NCBI RefSeq assembly: GCF_036345015.1
Contig: NZ_CP084098.1
Location: forward strand, 496,001 to 560,000
Source of the DNA: Cyanobacterium sp. Dongsha4
GTDB taxonomy: Bacteria; Cyanobacteriota; Cyanobacteriia; Cyanobacteriales; Cyanobacteriaceae
Direction: 5' to 3'
DNA: 64,000 nucleotides
Shown in pieces: positions 36,476 through 45,438 of this stretch. Under the pieces are notes generated by a model that searched no databases, was not told the DNA's origin, and was given only the letters and a program-made list of their open reading frames with translations. Numbering within the stretch: position 1 is the stretch's first letter; each line of letters begins with the position of its first letter. The translations under genes and the position numbers were made by a program.

Positions 36476-39388
36476 CTATTTAGCTTCCATCCAATTATTG
36501 CCAGTGTGAATATCCACTAATAAAGGTATTTTCAAAGATAAAACATTCTCCATCGCTTCCTTAATTTTGACACTCAAATCATCTACTTTTTCTGAAGGTA
36601 ATTCAAACACTAATTCATCATGAACTTGTAACAATAAATTACCCTCTTCTTCAGCTAAAATTTTATTCACTTCTATCATCGCTAATTTAATTATATCCGC
36701 ACTAGAGCCTTGAATTGGTGCATTAGCGGCAGATCTTAACATTTGTATTGTTTGATAGTTAAAGTTAAAATCAGATAATTCAAAGGAGTTAATATCAGCA
36801 TTTATTAATTTTTCTGCTTCTCTATCATTAAAGTAAAAATATCTTCTTCTTCCTAAAATAGTGGTAACATAACCATTAACTAAAGCCTCCTTTTTCTGGT
36901 TTTCTAAATAATTGAAAACATTTGCATATTTTTCTCTATATATATCGATAAATTTTTGTGCAGTTGCTGTCTTTACTCCCGTTTCTCTGGAAAATTTTTG
37001 TGCGCCCATGCCATAGATTACACCAAAATTAATGGTTTTTCCTAAGTTTCTTTCTTCTGGGGTAATATCTTCTTTTTCTAATAATAATTTAGCGGTGACG
37101 GTATGAATATCTTGATTATTTTGATAGGCAGATATTAAAATGGGTTCATTACTTAAATGGGCTAAAATTCTTAATTCAATTTGAGAATAATCTGCACTTA
37201 AAAATACCCAGTTTGATTGCGGAATAAAGGCTTTACGAATTTGTCGAGAAAAAGCCGTGCGAATAGGTATATTTTGTAAGTTAGGATTGGATGAAGAAAG
37301 TCTCCCCGTAGCCGTCACCGTTTGATTATAATTGGTGTGCAGTCTTTGGGTTTTTTGATTAACTAAAGTGGGTAAGGTATCCACATAAGTAGATTTTAGT
37401 TTTGCTAACATACGATGTTGTAAAATTAAATCGATGATAGGATGATCTCCTTTTAGTTTTTCTAATACGGCTTGATTGGTAGAATAGCCTGTTTTTGTCT
37501 TACTACTTTTTCTTTTATTTAAGCCTAGTTTTTCAAACAATAATTGACTCATTTGTTTAGGAGAGGCAAGGTTAAATTCTTCCCCTGCTTCTTGATAGGC
37601 TTCCGTTTCAATGGTTATTAATTCTGAATCTATTTCTTTGGCTAATTCTTGCAGATATTCACTGTCGATTAATACCCCTATTTGCTCCATTTGAGCTAAA
37701 ATGGGTTCTAGTTTTAATTCTAGTTCAAATACTGTGTTTAATGAAGGTATTTTTTCTAATTCAGCAGTTAAAATTTCCGTTAAGTGAAAAGTTGCTAACA
37801 CATCTAAAGCACAATAATTGGCTGTCTTTTCTATCGGTAAATCTGCTATGGTTTGTTTTTTATCTAAGCCTAAATCATCGTAATCTTGAGCGATAAATTC
37901 ACTGCCGTATTTGATACATAAGTTACTTAATTTGTGGCTTTCTTCGGGTTGTAAAACGTAACTAGCTAACATGGTATCGCAGACAATACCTTTGATTTCC
38001 ATGCCATTATTCAAAAAGACGAGGCGATCGAACTTTGCATTATGGAAGGTTTTTTGATATTCTGTAGAGTTTAAAATAGGCTCTAATTTTGTCTGAATAA
38101 TATCGAGGGTTAACTGTTTTCCTTCTTGATGATGTAAGGGAATATAAGCAGTTTCTTTGAGGGTTTTTCCCCAACAACAACCAATCCCCACTAAGTTAGC
38201 AGTGAGAGTATCTAGGGAGTCGGTTTCGGTATCCCAAGCCGTAATTTTTGCCTGTTTTATTTTGCTGATTAATATGTCTAATTTTTCTATATCATCAACA
38301 ATCAAAGTATCTATTGACTGAGAATTATTATTAGTCTCTGACTTACTTTCCCCCTTTACTAAGGGGGGATTAAGGGGGGATAACTCTTGCCTACCTTTAC
38401 CCCTATCTTTGACTCCTTTCCCTATAGTAAATAGAGATAATTGCCCATTATTTTCTGTCGGATTATCTAATATTGTACCCCCTAACTTCTCTTGAATTTG
38501 ATTAATTTGTTTGACGAAGCTATTTAATTCTAAAGTTTGCAAGAGGGGGATTATTTCTTGGTTATTAAATCCTGTTAGTTGTAAATCATCTAAAGATATT
38601 TCTAAGTCAATATCTGTTACTATTTTTGCTAAAAATTGGGAGTGTTGAGCGTCTTTTTCTCCGTTAATCAATCTATTTTTTACAGCAGATTTAATATTAT
38701 CTAAGTTGTGATAAACGTTATCTAATGTCTCATATTTTTCTAAAAGATTACTAGCAATTTTCTTGCCAATGCCTAAAACTCCGGGAATGCAATCTGATTT
38801 ATCACCACATAAGGCTTTAAAATCAACAATTTGCGATGGTTTTACCTTCATTTTGGTAAATACTTCTTCTTCTTTATAAGTGCCATATTTACCTAAATTT
38901 CTCTCCAAATATAAAACGCTTATTTCTTTTTCATCATCAACTAATTGAAATAAATCTCGATCGCCGCTTAAAATTTTAACTTGACAATGGGATTTTACTG
39001 CTTGGGTGGCTAATGTGCCTATAACATCATCTGCTTCATAACCAACAGCAGTAACTATCTCAATATTTAACGCCTTTAACAGAATCTGTAAGTTATTCAC
39101 ATCCTCAATAAAATCATCGGGAGCAGGAGAGCGATCGCCCTTATAATTACTATCAGCAGTGTGGCGAAAAGTAGCTTCTTTCAAGTCAAAGGCAACGGCG
39201 ATATATTGGGGTTGATAGTCGCTAATGATGGTAAAGAGGGAATTGAGAAACCCGAAACAAACACTCGTGGGAATACCAGTGGAAGTACGCAACGCCCCTT
39301 TTTTCGCTTTAGCTAAGGCATAATAGGCACGATATGCAAGGGAATGTCCATCTACTATTAAGAATAAGGGACGATCGCTTTTTGTCAT
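36476..39388 (-). CDS. polA: DNA polymerase I
   Basis: The repair and Okazaki-fragment polymerase. The 970-residue protein has three domains. The 5' nuclease domain (1-290) has DGHSLAYRAYYA, EADDVIGTLA, GDKSDCIPGV and related acidic residues. The 3'-5' exonuclease-like domain (about 365-570) has AWDTETDSLD, FHNAKFD and YCALDVLAT, so the DEDD-type acidic residues appear present. The polymerase domain has motif A SADYSQIELRILAH, motif B GKTINFGVIYGMG and motif C LLQVHDELVFELP. A Ser/Asn/Pro-rich linker separates the first two domains. The N-terminus is normal and the gene stands alone. Confidence 0.97.
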   Translation of the reverse strand: MTKSDRPLFLIVDGHSLAYRAYYALAKAKKGALRTSTGIPTSVCFGFLNSLFTIISDYQPQYIAVAFDLKEATFRHTADSNYKGDRSPAPDDFIEDVNNLQILLKALNIEIVTAVGYEADDVIGTLATQAVKSHCQVKILSGDRDLFQLVDDEKEISVLYLERNLGKYGTYKEEEVFTKMKVKPSQIVDFKALCGDKSDCIPGVLGIGKKIASNLLEKYETLDNVYHNLDNIKSAVKNRLINGEKDAQHSQFLAKIVTDIDLEISLDDLQLTGFNNQEIIPLLQTLELNSFVKQINQIQEKLGGTILDNPTENNGQLSLFTIGKGVKDRGKGRQELSPLNPPLVKGESKSETNNNSQSIDTLIVDDIEKLDILISKIKQAKITAWDTETDSLDTLTANLVGIGCCWGKTLKETAYIPLHHQEGKQLTLDIIQTKLEPILNSTEYQKTFHNAKFDRLVFLNNGMEIKGIVCDTMLASYVLQPEESHKLSNLCIKYGSEFIAQDYDDLGLDKKQTIADLPIEKTANYCALDVLATFHLTEILTAELEKIPSLNTVFELELKLEPILAQMEQIGVLIDSEYLQELAKEIDSELITIETEAYQEAGEEFNLASPKQMSQLLFEKLGLNKRKSSKTKTGYSTNQAVLEKLKGDHPIIDLILQHRMLAKLKSTYVDTLPTLVNQKTQRLHTNYNQTVTATGRLSSSNPNLQNIPIRTAFSRQIRKAFIPQSNWVFLSADYSQIELRILAHLSNEPILISAYQNNQDIHTVTAKLLLEKEDITPEERNLGKTINFGVIYGMGAQKFSRETGVKTATAQKFIDIYREKYANVFNYLENQKKEALVNGYVTTILGRRRYFYFNDREAEKLINADINSFELSDFNFNYQTIQMLRSAANAPIQGSSADIIKLAMIEVNKILAEEEGNLLLQVHDELVFELPSEKVDDLSVKIKEAMENVLSLKIPLLVDIHTGNNWMEAK

Positions 39389-39616
39389 CAGATTTCATAG
39401 AAACAACAGAAACTATATTATAGTTGCTAAAGGGGTAATGAGTAGAAGTCAGAAGTTCTTAACTATCAACTATTCACCATTCACCTTTGCCCCTTGCCCT
39501 TTTAACTTTGCCCTTTATCTGTTATCTATTCCCTTTTCTTAAAACCTTAATTACATAATCGGTTATTATGGTGAAAAACAATCCCAATTTTTTAGATTAA
39601 GTGTGTGAGGATACCC

Positions 39617-41068
39617 ATGTCAGAGGGAAAAAGTAAGCGTCAATCTAATCAATATCAGCGTCAAAATAACAGTAAAAAACAATCTTCTCTCAAATTCAAT
39701 CCTCGTTGGTTATTCTTAGGTTTTGGCTTTAGTGCGATCGCAGTTGTTTCTGCTAGTATAGGAGCATTATTAGCCCTATCTCTCTCTAAAACACCCTTAA
39801 GACAAGCCCAATTAACCCCCGCCGAAGAAGCCGTTTTTAATCAAGAAGAAACTGTTACCTTTGATAGCCTACAAATTCCTAAATTAAGTCGTCCCGTTAA
39901 TATTCTTGTACTGGGAATTAAAGTTTTAACCTCTGATGTACCAGAACAAGCGCACCCTGACGTTGGTTATCATGCTTTAGTTAATTCTTTTGAAGGATTG
40001 TCAGACAGTATGTTACTGTTAAGGTTCGATCCAGAAAAAGATAACGTAGTAGTGCTTTCTATTCCTCGTGACACCAAAACCCTCATACCTCAAAGGGGAG
40101 TTACCAAAATTAACGAAGCCAACGCTTTAGGAGGCCCTGCTTTAGCGGCTGAATCTGTAAGTAACCTCTTAGATGATGTTAGCGTGGATCGTTACATTAG
40201 AATTAATATTCAGGGAGTTGAAAAGCTGATTGACGCTTTAGGAGGATTAAATATTTATGTACCCGAAAATATGAAATATACAGATCATAGTCAACATTTG
40301 TATATTGATCTTAAACAGGGACAACAACACTTAGACGGTGAAAAAGCGATTCAATTTTTACGTTTCCGCTATGACGCTTATGGTGATATAGGTAGGGTGC
40401 AAAGACAACAAAGTTTTATGCGCGCCTTAGTTGAACAAACTTTAAGTCCTCGTACTATCCTCAGAATGCCCGATATTCTTAATGTAGTGCGATCGCATCT
40501 TGACACCAACTTAACCACCAATGAATTAATTGCATTAGCCGCTTTTGCCGCCCAAAAGAATCGCTCTAATGTGAAAATGGTAATGTTACCCGGAGACTTT
40601 AACACCCCCGCAGAGGGAGAATTGAGTTATTGGCTACCGAATCACGATAAAATCAGTGAAGTCATGGCACAACACTTTGAAGTTGGTTCTAATTATTTTT
40701 CTGCCAATTATCAATCAGATTCTCATAACCTCAAAATTGCCGTACAAAGTACCAAAGATGATCAAGAGATAGCCCAAAAAATTGTACAATATTTAAAAAA
40801 CAATGGTTATTCTCGTACTTATTTTAGCTATAACTATTATTCTCATAACTTACCAGAAACAAAAATTATTGCTCAACAAGGAGATAACCTTGCCGCCGCT
40901 CAACTAAGAGCAGATTTAGGAGTGGGAGAAGTGGTAGTTGAAAGCACAGGAGTTATTAATTCAGACGTTACCATCCAAGTCGGTAGCGATTGGTATAAAT
41001 CCCATGCTAACCCTGCTAATGATAATGAGAATAATAATGAGAATAACTTTCAAACTATCTCTTATTAA
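39617..41068 (+). CDS. LytR-CpsA-Psr (LCP) family cell-wall glycopolymer ligase
   Basis: LCP proteins transfer lipid-linked glycopolymers to peptidoglycan. The protein is 483 residues from the ATG at 39617, which has GAGG six bases upstream; an in-frame GTG four codons earlier overlaps that site and is less likely. A basic N-terminus is followed by one membrane anchor (about 27-55). The LCP catalytic domain has NILVLGIKVL, SDSMLLLRF, VLSIPRDTKT (Arg/Asp active site) and FLRFRYDAYGDIGRVQRQQ. A LytR_C-type domain closes the protein (about 365-470). The tail is Asn/Glu-rich. Confidence 0.88.
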   Translation: MSEGKSKRQSNQYQRQNNSKKQSSLKFNPRWLFLGFGFSAIAVVSASIGALLALSLSKTPLRQAQLTPAEEAVFNQEETVTFDSLQIPKLSRPVNILVLGIKVLTSDVPEQAHPDVGYHALVNSFEGLSDSMLLLRFDPEKDNVVVLSIPRDTKTLIPQRGVTKINEANALGGPALAAESVSNLLDDVSVDRYIRINIQGVEKLIDALGGLNIYVPENMKYTDHSQHLYIDLKQGQQHLDGEKAIQFLRFRYDAYGDIGRVQRQQSFMRALVEQTLSPRTILRMPDILNVVRSHLDTNLTTNELIALAAFAAQKNRSNVKMVMLPGDFNTPAEGELSYWLPNHDKISEVMAQHFEVGSNYFSANYQSDSHNLKIAVQSTKDDQEIAQKIVQYLKNNGYSRTYFSYNYYSHNLPETKIIAQQGDNLAAAQLRADLGVGEVVVESTGVINSDVTIQVGSDWYKSHANPANDNENNNENNFQTISY

Positions 41069-41141
41069 TTGAGGGGAAAAGTTAAAAGGGCAAAGGGCAA
41101 GAGGTAAGACTCCTTTATCCCCATTCGATAGGCAGGAGTGA

Positions 41142-41283
41142 TTCAAAGTAGAAATACAAAAACGCTCAAACTATTGCCAGTAAAAGAATATAGGGTTTTA
41201 GAGCTTTGAGGATTAAGAAGTAGTTAAAAATGTTGAGATTATCAATTTATAACCATAAACCATTAAAAACTATTGCCCATTGC
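41142..41283 (+). repeat. 142-bp dispersed repeat, copy 2
   Basis: Nearly identical to the reverse complement of 22077-22218 (three differences). It lies 18 bases before MITE copy B. The 9-bp inverted repeat found in copy 1 is broken here by two of the three changes. Confidence 0.8.
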
Positions 41284-41300
41284 AAGAGTGCCTATTCCCT

Positions 41301-41496
41301 ACCTGAGTTCGATGAAAAAAGTATCGAAAAATAAAGCGCCCTCGAGTTATCATCGAGCCAATTTTGGAATAAAAAATTATTAAATTTAGGAAAAACTCAT
41401 TTAAAATCAATTTATTCAGCTTTTTTGTCAATAATTATTACTTTTAACTCCGAACTCCGAACTCCGAACTCCGAACTCCGAACTCCGAACTCAGGT
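41301..41496. mobile_element. MITE-like element, copy B (196 bp)
   Basis: Starts ACCTGAGTTCG, ends CGAACTCAGGT (11-bp terminal inverted repeat). It is flanked by ATTCCCT on both sides (41294-41300 and 41497-41503), a 7-bp target duplication different from that of copy A. Six AACTCCG heptads stand before the right terminal repeat, against four in copy A, which explains most of the length difference. No coding frame. Confidence 0.88.
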
Positions 41497-41503
41497 ATTC
41501 CCT

Positions 41504-41788
41504 GCCTTAACCAGAAAATTTTAGAATGAATCAGCCCTGCCCAATATCCCAACACCTGCAACCTGAAACCTATCTCCATAAGTGCCTAACGTCAGTTCAA
41601 ATATAAGCTATAATCAGAAAAAGTTAAGTTTGACATCCCTTAACTATAAAGATGCTTTGGAATTAATTCCAAAAAAACTACATCATAGTTTCTCATGTGA
41701 TGATAGTATGATGTCATGTATCCTTGGCTGTTGCCTTCCCTCAAAGGACAAGAGAAGATAAGATTATCGTAAACTATCAATAAAGCCA
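41504..41788 (+). promoter_or_regulatory. cysH upstream region with an 18-bp perfect palindrome
   Basis: TTTGGAATT/AATTCCAAA at 41656-41673 is a perfect palindrome without spacer, centred about 125 bases before the cysH GTG. This shape suits a dimeric repressor or a cruciform. A TTGACA at 41630-41635 lies just upstream, but no -10 at proper distance is evident. The binding protein is unknown. Confidence 0.4.
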
Positions 41789-42547
41789 GTGTATCAATTA
41801 CCTAATACCCATTTTGAGCTAGATTTAAAAAATATCAATGAGAAATTAGCCCAAGCAAATGCAAGTCAAATAGTGTCATGGGCAAAAGCAGAATTTGGTT
41901 CTCATTTGGTCTTAAGTACCAGTTTTGGCATTCAATCGGCGGTGATGTTGCATCTAGTAACTCAAGTCGTGCCTGATATTCCTGTCATCTGGATTGATAC
42001 AGGGTATTTACCTAAAGAAACTTATTTATTTGCCGAAGAATTAACTAATAAATTAAATCTTAATTTGAAAGTTTACCAATCCCATTTAACCCCCGCAAGA
42101 ATGGAAGCAATTTATGGCAAATTATGGGAAAAAAAAGACGTTGAATCCCTCAATTTATATGATCGTATTCGCAAAGTTGAACCCATGCAACGAGCTTTAA
42201 AAGAGTTATCGGCTAAGGCTTGGTTAGCAGGATTAAGACAAAATCAAACTCAATTTCGCAAACAATTAGGTTATGTTAATCAACAGGGTGAACAATATAA
42301 AATTTTACCAATTTTGCGCTGGAATTCCAGAGATATTTATGAGTATTTAAAAGAGTATGATTTACCTTATCATCCTTACTTTGATCAGGGTTATGTCACC
42401 GTGGGAGATTGGCATTCTAGTCGCCCTCTGTCAGCCGATGATGACCATGAAAGAGATACCCGTTTCCATGGTTTAAAACAAGAATGTGGTTTGCACTTAC
42501 CTACTAGCAAGGAAGAGGCACAAAGTTTAGATTCTAGTCAACTCTAG
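41789..42547 (+). CDS. cysH: Phosphoadenylyl-sulfate (PAPS) reductase
   Basis: Reduces PAPS to sulphite with thioredoxin in assimilatory sulphate reduction. The 252-residue protein has the PP-loop-like [15 protein letters not shown], then [28 protein letters not shown] and the C-terminal nucleophile motif ECGLHLP. The Cys-Cys pairs that ligate the Fe-S cluster in APS reductases are absent, so this is the PAPS type. The start is GTG at 41789; no ATG lies nearby in frame. Upstream is a palindrome that could be an operator. Confidence 0.93.
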   Translation: MYQLPNTHFELDLKNINEKLAQANASQIVSWAKAEFGSHLVLSTSFGIQSAVMLHLVTQVVPDIPVIWIDTGYLPKETYLFAEELTNKLNLNLKVYQSHLTPARMEAIYGKLWEKKDVESLNLYDRIRKVEPMQRALKELSAKAWLAGLRQNQTQFRKQLGYVNQQGEQYKILPILRWNSRDIYEYLKEYDLPYHPYFDQGYVTVGDWHSSRPLSADDDHERDTRFHGLKQECGLHLPTSKEEAQSLDSSQL

Positions 42548-42832
42548 CTATTCTATAAAAAAAATCTAGCGTTGTAGTAAATTCAGCTATGATTTTTAGC
42601 TTAGTTCGGGAATGACGAATAGGCAACGCAACGATACACTGGCAATAACATTTTGGTTGTTAGATATTTGAATTGATTCAATAATGTTTCGTGCCATAGT
42701 TAAACAACCCCAAAAATCTCAATTGTTGCCTCAAGGGTCAAAATAGTCAAAAATCATTAAACCTGACACCTACTACCTGCTACCTACCACCTTTTACTTA
42801 GTTTTTATGTATTGGTGATAGATTTGAGTAAA

Positions 42833-43646
<814 letters not shown>

Positions 43647-43889
43647 ATGAATAATTTTGAATCGAGACAGTCACAGCCAAAGTTGAATAATGATGAGGGG
43701 TGGGTAGTGCAAGTATATGGCAGTAATCGCCGTTTGCTTTGTGTTTTAGAACCTTCTCACGGTTGGATTTTTCTGATCGGTTGTGGTTTTGGTTTACTGC
43801 TGTCAATAATTTGGTTTAATATCGCTCGTTATAATCCTCCTTTGGATACTCCTCCACCAGTGGATTCAGCACCATTGCAAGTGGATTAA
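43647..43889 (+). CDS. Small single-span membrane protein next to sbtA
   Basis: 80 residues. A polar N-terminus (MNNFESRQSQPKLNNDEG) and a short beta-like stretch (WVVQVYGSNRRLLCVLEP) lead to one membrane helix (GWIFLIGCGFGLLLSIIWF, about 39-57). A Pro-rich tail ends it (PPLDTPPPVDSAP). TTGGAG lies about eight bases before the ATG. I do not recognise the family. It sits 260 bases before sbtA on the same strand and shares the divergent region with sbtB, so a link to bicarbonate uptake or its control is possible, by position only. Confidence 0.65.
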   Translation: MNNFESRQSQPKLNNDEGWVVQVYGSNRRLLCVLEPSHGWIFLIGCGFGLLLSIIWFNIARYNPPLDTPPPVDSAPLQVD

Positions 43890-44117
43890 GATTTTCTCAA
43901 GAGGGTAAGGGAAATGTTTTCGATAAGACTATTAATCCAAAAGAGCGATCGCAATTTATATCAGCTAAAGGGGGAAACTATATAAAAGAAAAACTTATCA
44001 TTCAAATCAGATATTACGTTCTAAATTCCTGTCAAAGAGAGCAACAATCTGCACATTCTACGATAGAATTAACTGCATGGTTAAAAAAAAATAATAGAGT
44101 ATAGTCTATAAAAATAG

Positions 44118-44144
44118 CTCCTCGTTTGAGGAGGCAGAAGGAGG
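44118..44144 (+). promoter_or_regulatory. Hairpin just before the sbtA ribosome-binding site
   Basis: CTCCTC (44118-44123) and GAGGAG (44128-44133) form a 6-bp tetraloop hairpin five bases before the very strong AGGAGG (44139-44144) that serves the sbtA GTG. The left arm could pair with the ribosome site instead of with its own partner arm, giving two exclusive folds. Confidence 0.4.
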
Positions 44145-44149
44145 TATTT

Positions 44150-45274
44150 GTGGATTTCTTATCTAATTTTGTGTCTGATTTCATAGGACAGTTGCAATCC
44201 CCAACTTTGGGGTTTCTGATTGGTGGAATGATAATTGCGGCTCTCGGTAGCCAACTACAAATTCCCGACTCAATTTATAAGTTTATTGTTTTCATGCTAC
44301 TTATAAAAGTCGGTTTGAGCGGTGGTATTGCAATTCGTAAAGCCAATTTAGGGGAAATATTTTTACCCGCTTTGTTTGCTGTTTTGCTAGGAATATTAAT
44401 CGTCTTTATTGCTCGATATACATTAGCTCAATTACCTAAGATCAAAATGGTAGATGCTCTAGCCACGGGAGGTTTATTCGGGGCTGTTAGTGGTTCTACT
44501 TTAGCGGCAGGTTTGACGGCATTAGAAGCTCAAGGTATTGAATACGAAGCGTGGGCGGCGGCTCTCTATCCATTTATGGATATTCCTGCTCTTGTAACTG
44601 CTATTGTTATGGCTAGTGTTTATCTTAGCAAACGTCGTAATGATAAAGAAGAAGAATTCAGCCAAGTAGAATATGTTAGTAAACAGGCAGTTGCCGCAGG
44701 AGATTACTCCAGTGTGGAATATCCTACAACTCGTCAAGAGTATCTTAGCCAACAACGTGGTACACCAAAGCGAGTAGAGATATGGCCTATTGTTAAAGAA
44801 AGTCTCCAAGGTTCTGCTTTATCAGCGTTGTTACTTGGACTTGCTTTAGGTTTGTTCACTCAGCCTGAAAGTGTTTATGAGAGTTTCTTTAGTCCTCTGT
44901 TTCGTGGTTTACTTTCCATTTTGATGTTGGTAATGGGTATGGAAGCTACTGCAAGGCTTAGTGAATTACGTAAGGTAGCTCAGTGGTATGCAGTATATGC
45001 TTTTGTTGCACCATTAGTACATGGGTTTATCGCTTTCGGTTTCGGTATGATTGCTCATGCTCTGACTGGATTTAGCCTTGGTGGCGTAGTACTCTTAGCC
45101 GTTATTGCTTGTTCTAGCTCAGATATTTCTGGACCTCCCACTTTACGGGCAGGTATCCCTTCAGCTAATCCCTCTGCCTATGTGGGTTCTTCCACTGCTA
45201 TCGGTACACCGGTTGCTATTGGCATAGGAATACCACTATACATCGGTCTTGCCCAAGCAATTATGGGCGGCTGA
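44150..45274 (+). CDS. sbtA: Sodium-dependent bicarbonate transporter SbtA
   Basis: A high-affinity, low-CO2-induced HCO3-/Na+ symporter of the plasma membrane. It is 374 residues from GTG 44150, with AGGAGG five bases upstream; a longer frame from TTG 44126 reads through the ribosome site and is rejected. The protein opens VDFLSNFVSDFIGQLQSPTL, as in known SbtA. Two inverted five-helix halves carry the signatures ATGGLFGAVSGSTLAAGL and ACSSSDISGPPTLRAGIPSA. Between them lies a cytoplasmic loop (about 165-220) with the conserved YPTTRQEYLSQQ, the region contacted by SbtB. Confidence 0.96.
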   Translation: MDFLSNFVSDFIGQLQSPTLGFLIGGMIIAALGSQLQIPDSIYKFIVFMLLIKVGLSGGIAIRKANLGEIFLPALFAVLLGILIVFIARYTLAQLPKIKMVDALATGGLFGAVSGSTLAAGLTALEAQGIEYEAWAAALYPFMDIPALVTAIVMASVYLSKRRNDKEEEFSQVEYVSKQAVAAGDYSSVEYPTTRQEYLSQQRGTPKRVEIWPIVKESLQGSALSALLLGLALGLFTQPESVYESFFSPLFRGLLSILMLVMGMEATARLSELRKVAQWYAVYAFVAPLVHGFIAFGFGMIAHALTGFSLGGVVLLAVIACSSSDISGPPTLRAGIPSANPSAYVGSSTAIGTPVAIGIGIPLYIGLAQAIMGG

Positions 45275-45284
45275 TTCCAGACGA

Positions 45285-45326
45285 TTGCGGTTCGCCAGTG
45301 CTTGTTTGGTCTGGCGATCAACGCAA
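45285..45326 (+). terminator. Nested hairpin after sbtA
   Basis: An inner CGCCAG/CTGGCG stem with a 12-base loop lies inside an outer TTGCG/CGCAA stem, starting 11 bases after the sbtA stop. There is no following T run, so it may be a transcript end or stabiliser. Confidence 0.4.
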
Positions 45327-45438
45327 CGGTTCTACCTAAGTTCGATATAAAAATATGGGATTTGGGTAGTTATCAGGTATCAGGTTATAGGTTACAGGTT
45401 TGATTTTTGTACATCTATTACATTAGTGAATAAAGAAT

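Noticed and set aside
41446-41496. AACTCCG tandem units as a CRISPR array
   Set aside because: The unit is 7 bases without spacers and sits inside a terminal-repeat element. No cas gene is in the window.
44126-44149. Longer SbtA N-terminus from TTG 44126
   Set aside because: It would translate through a hairpin and the AGGAGG ribosome site; known SbtA proteins begin at the VDFLSNF position.
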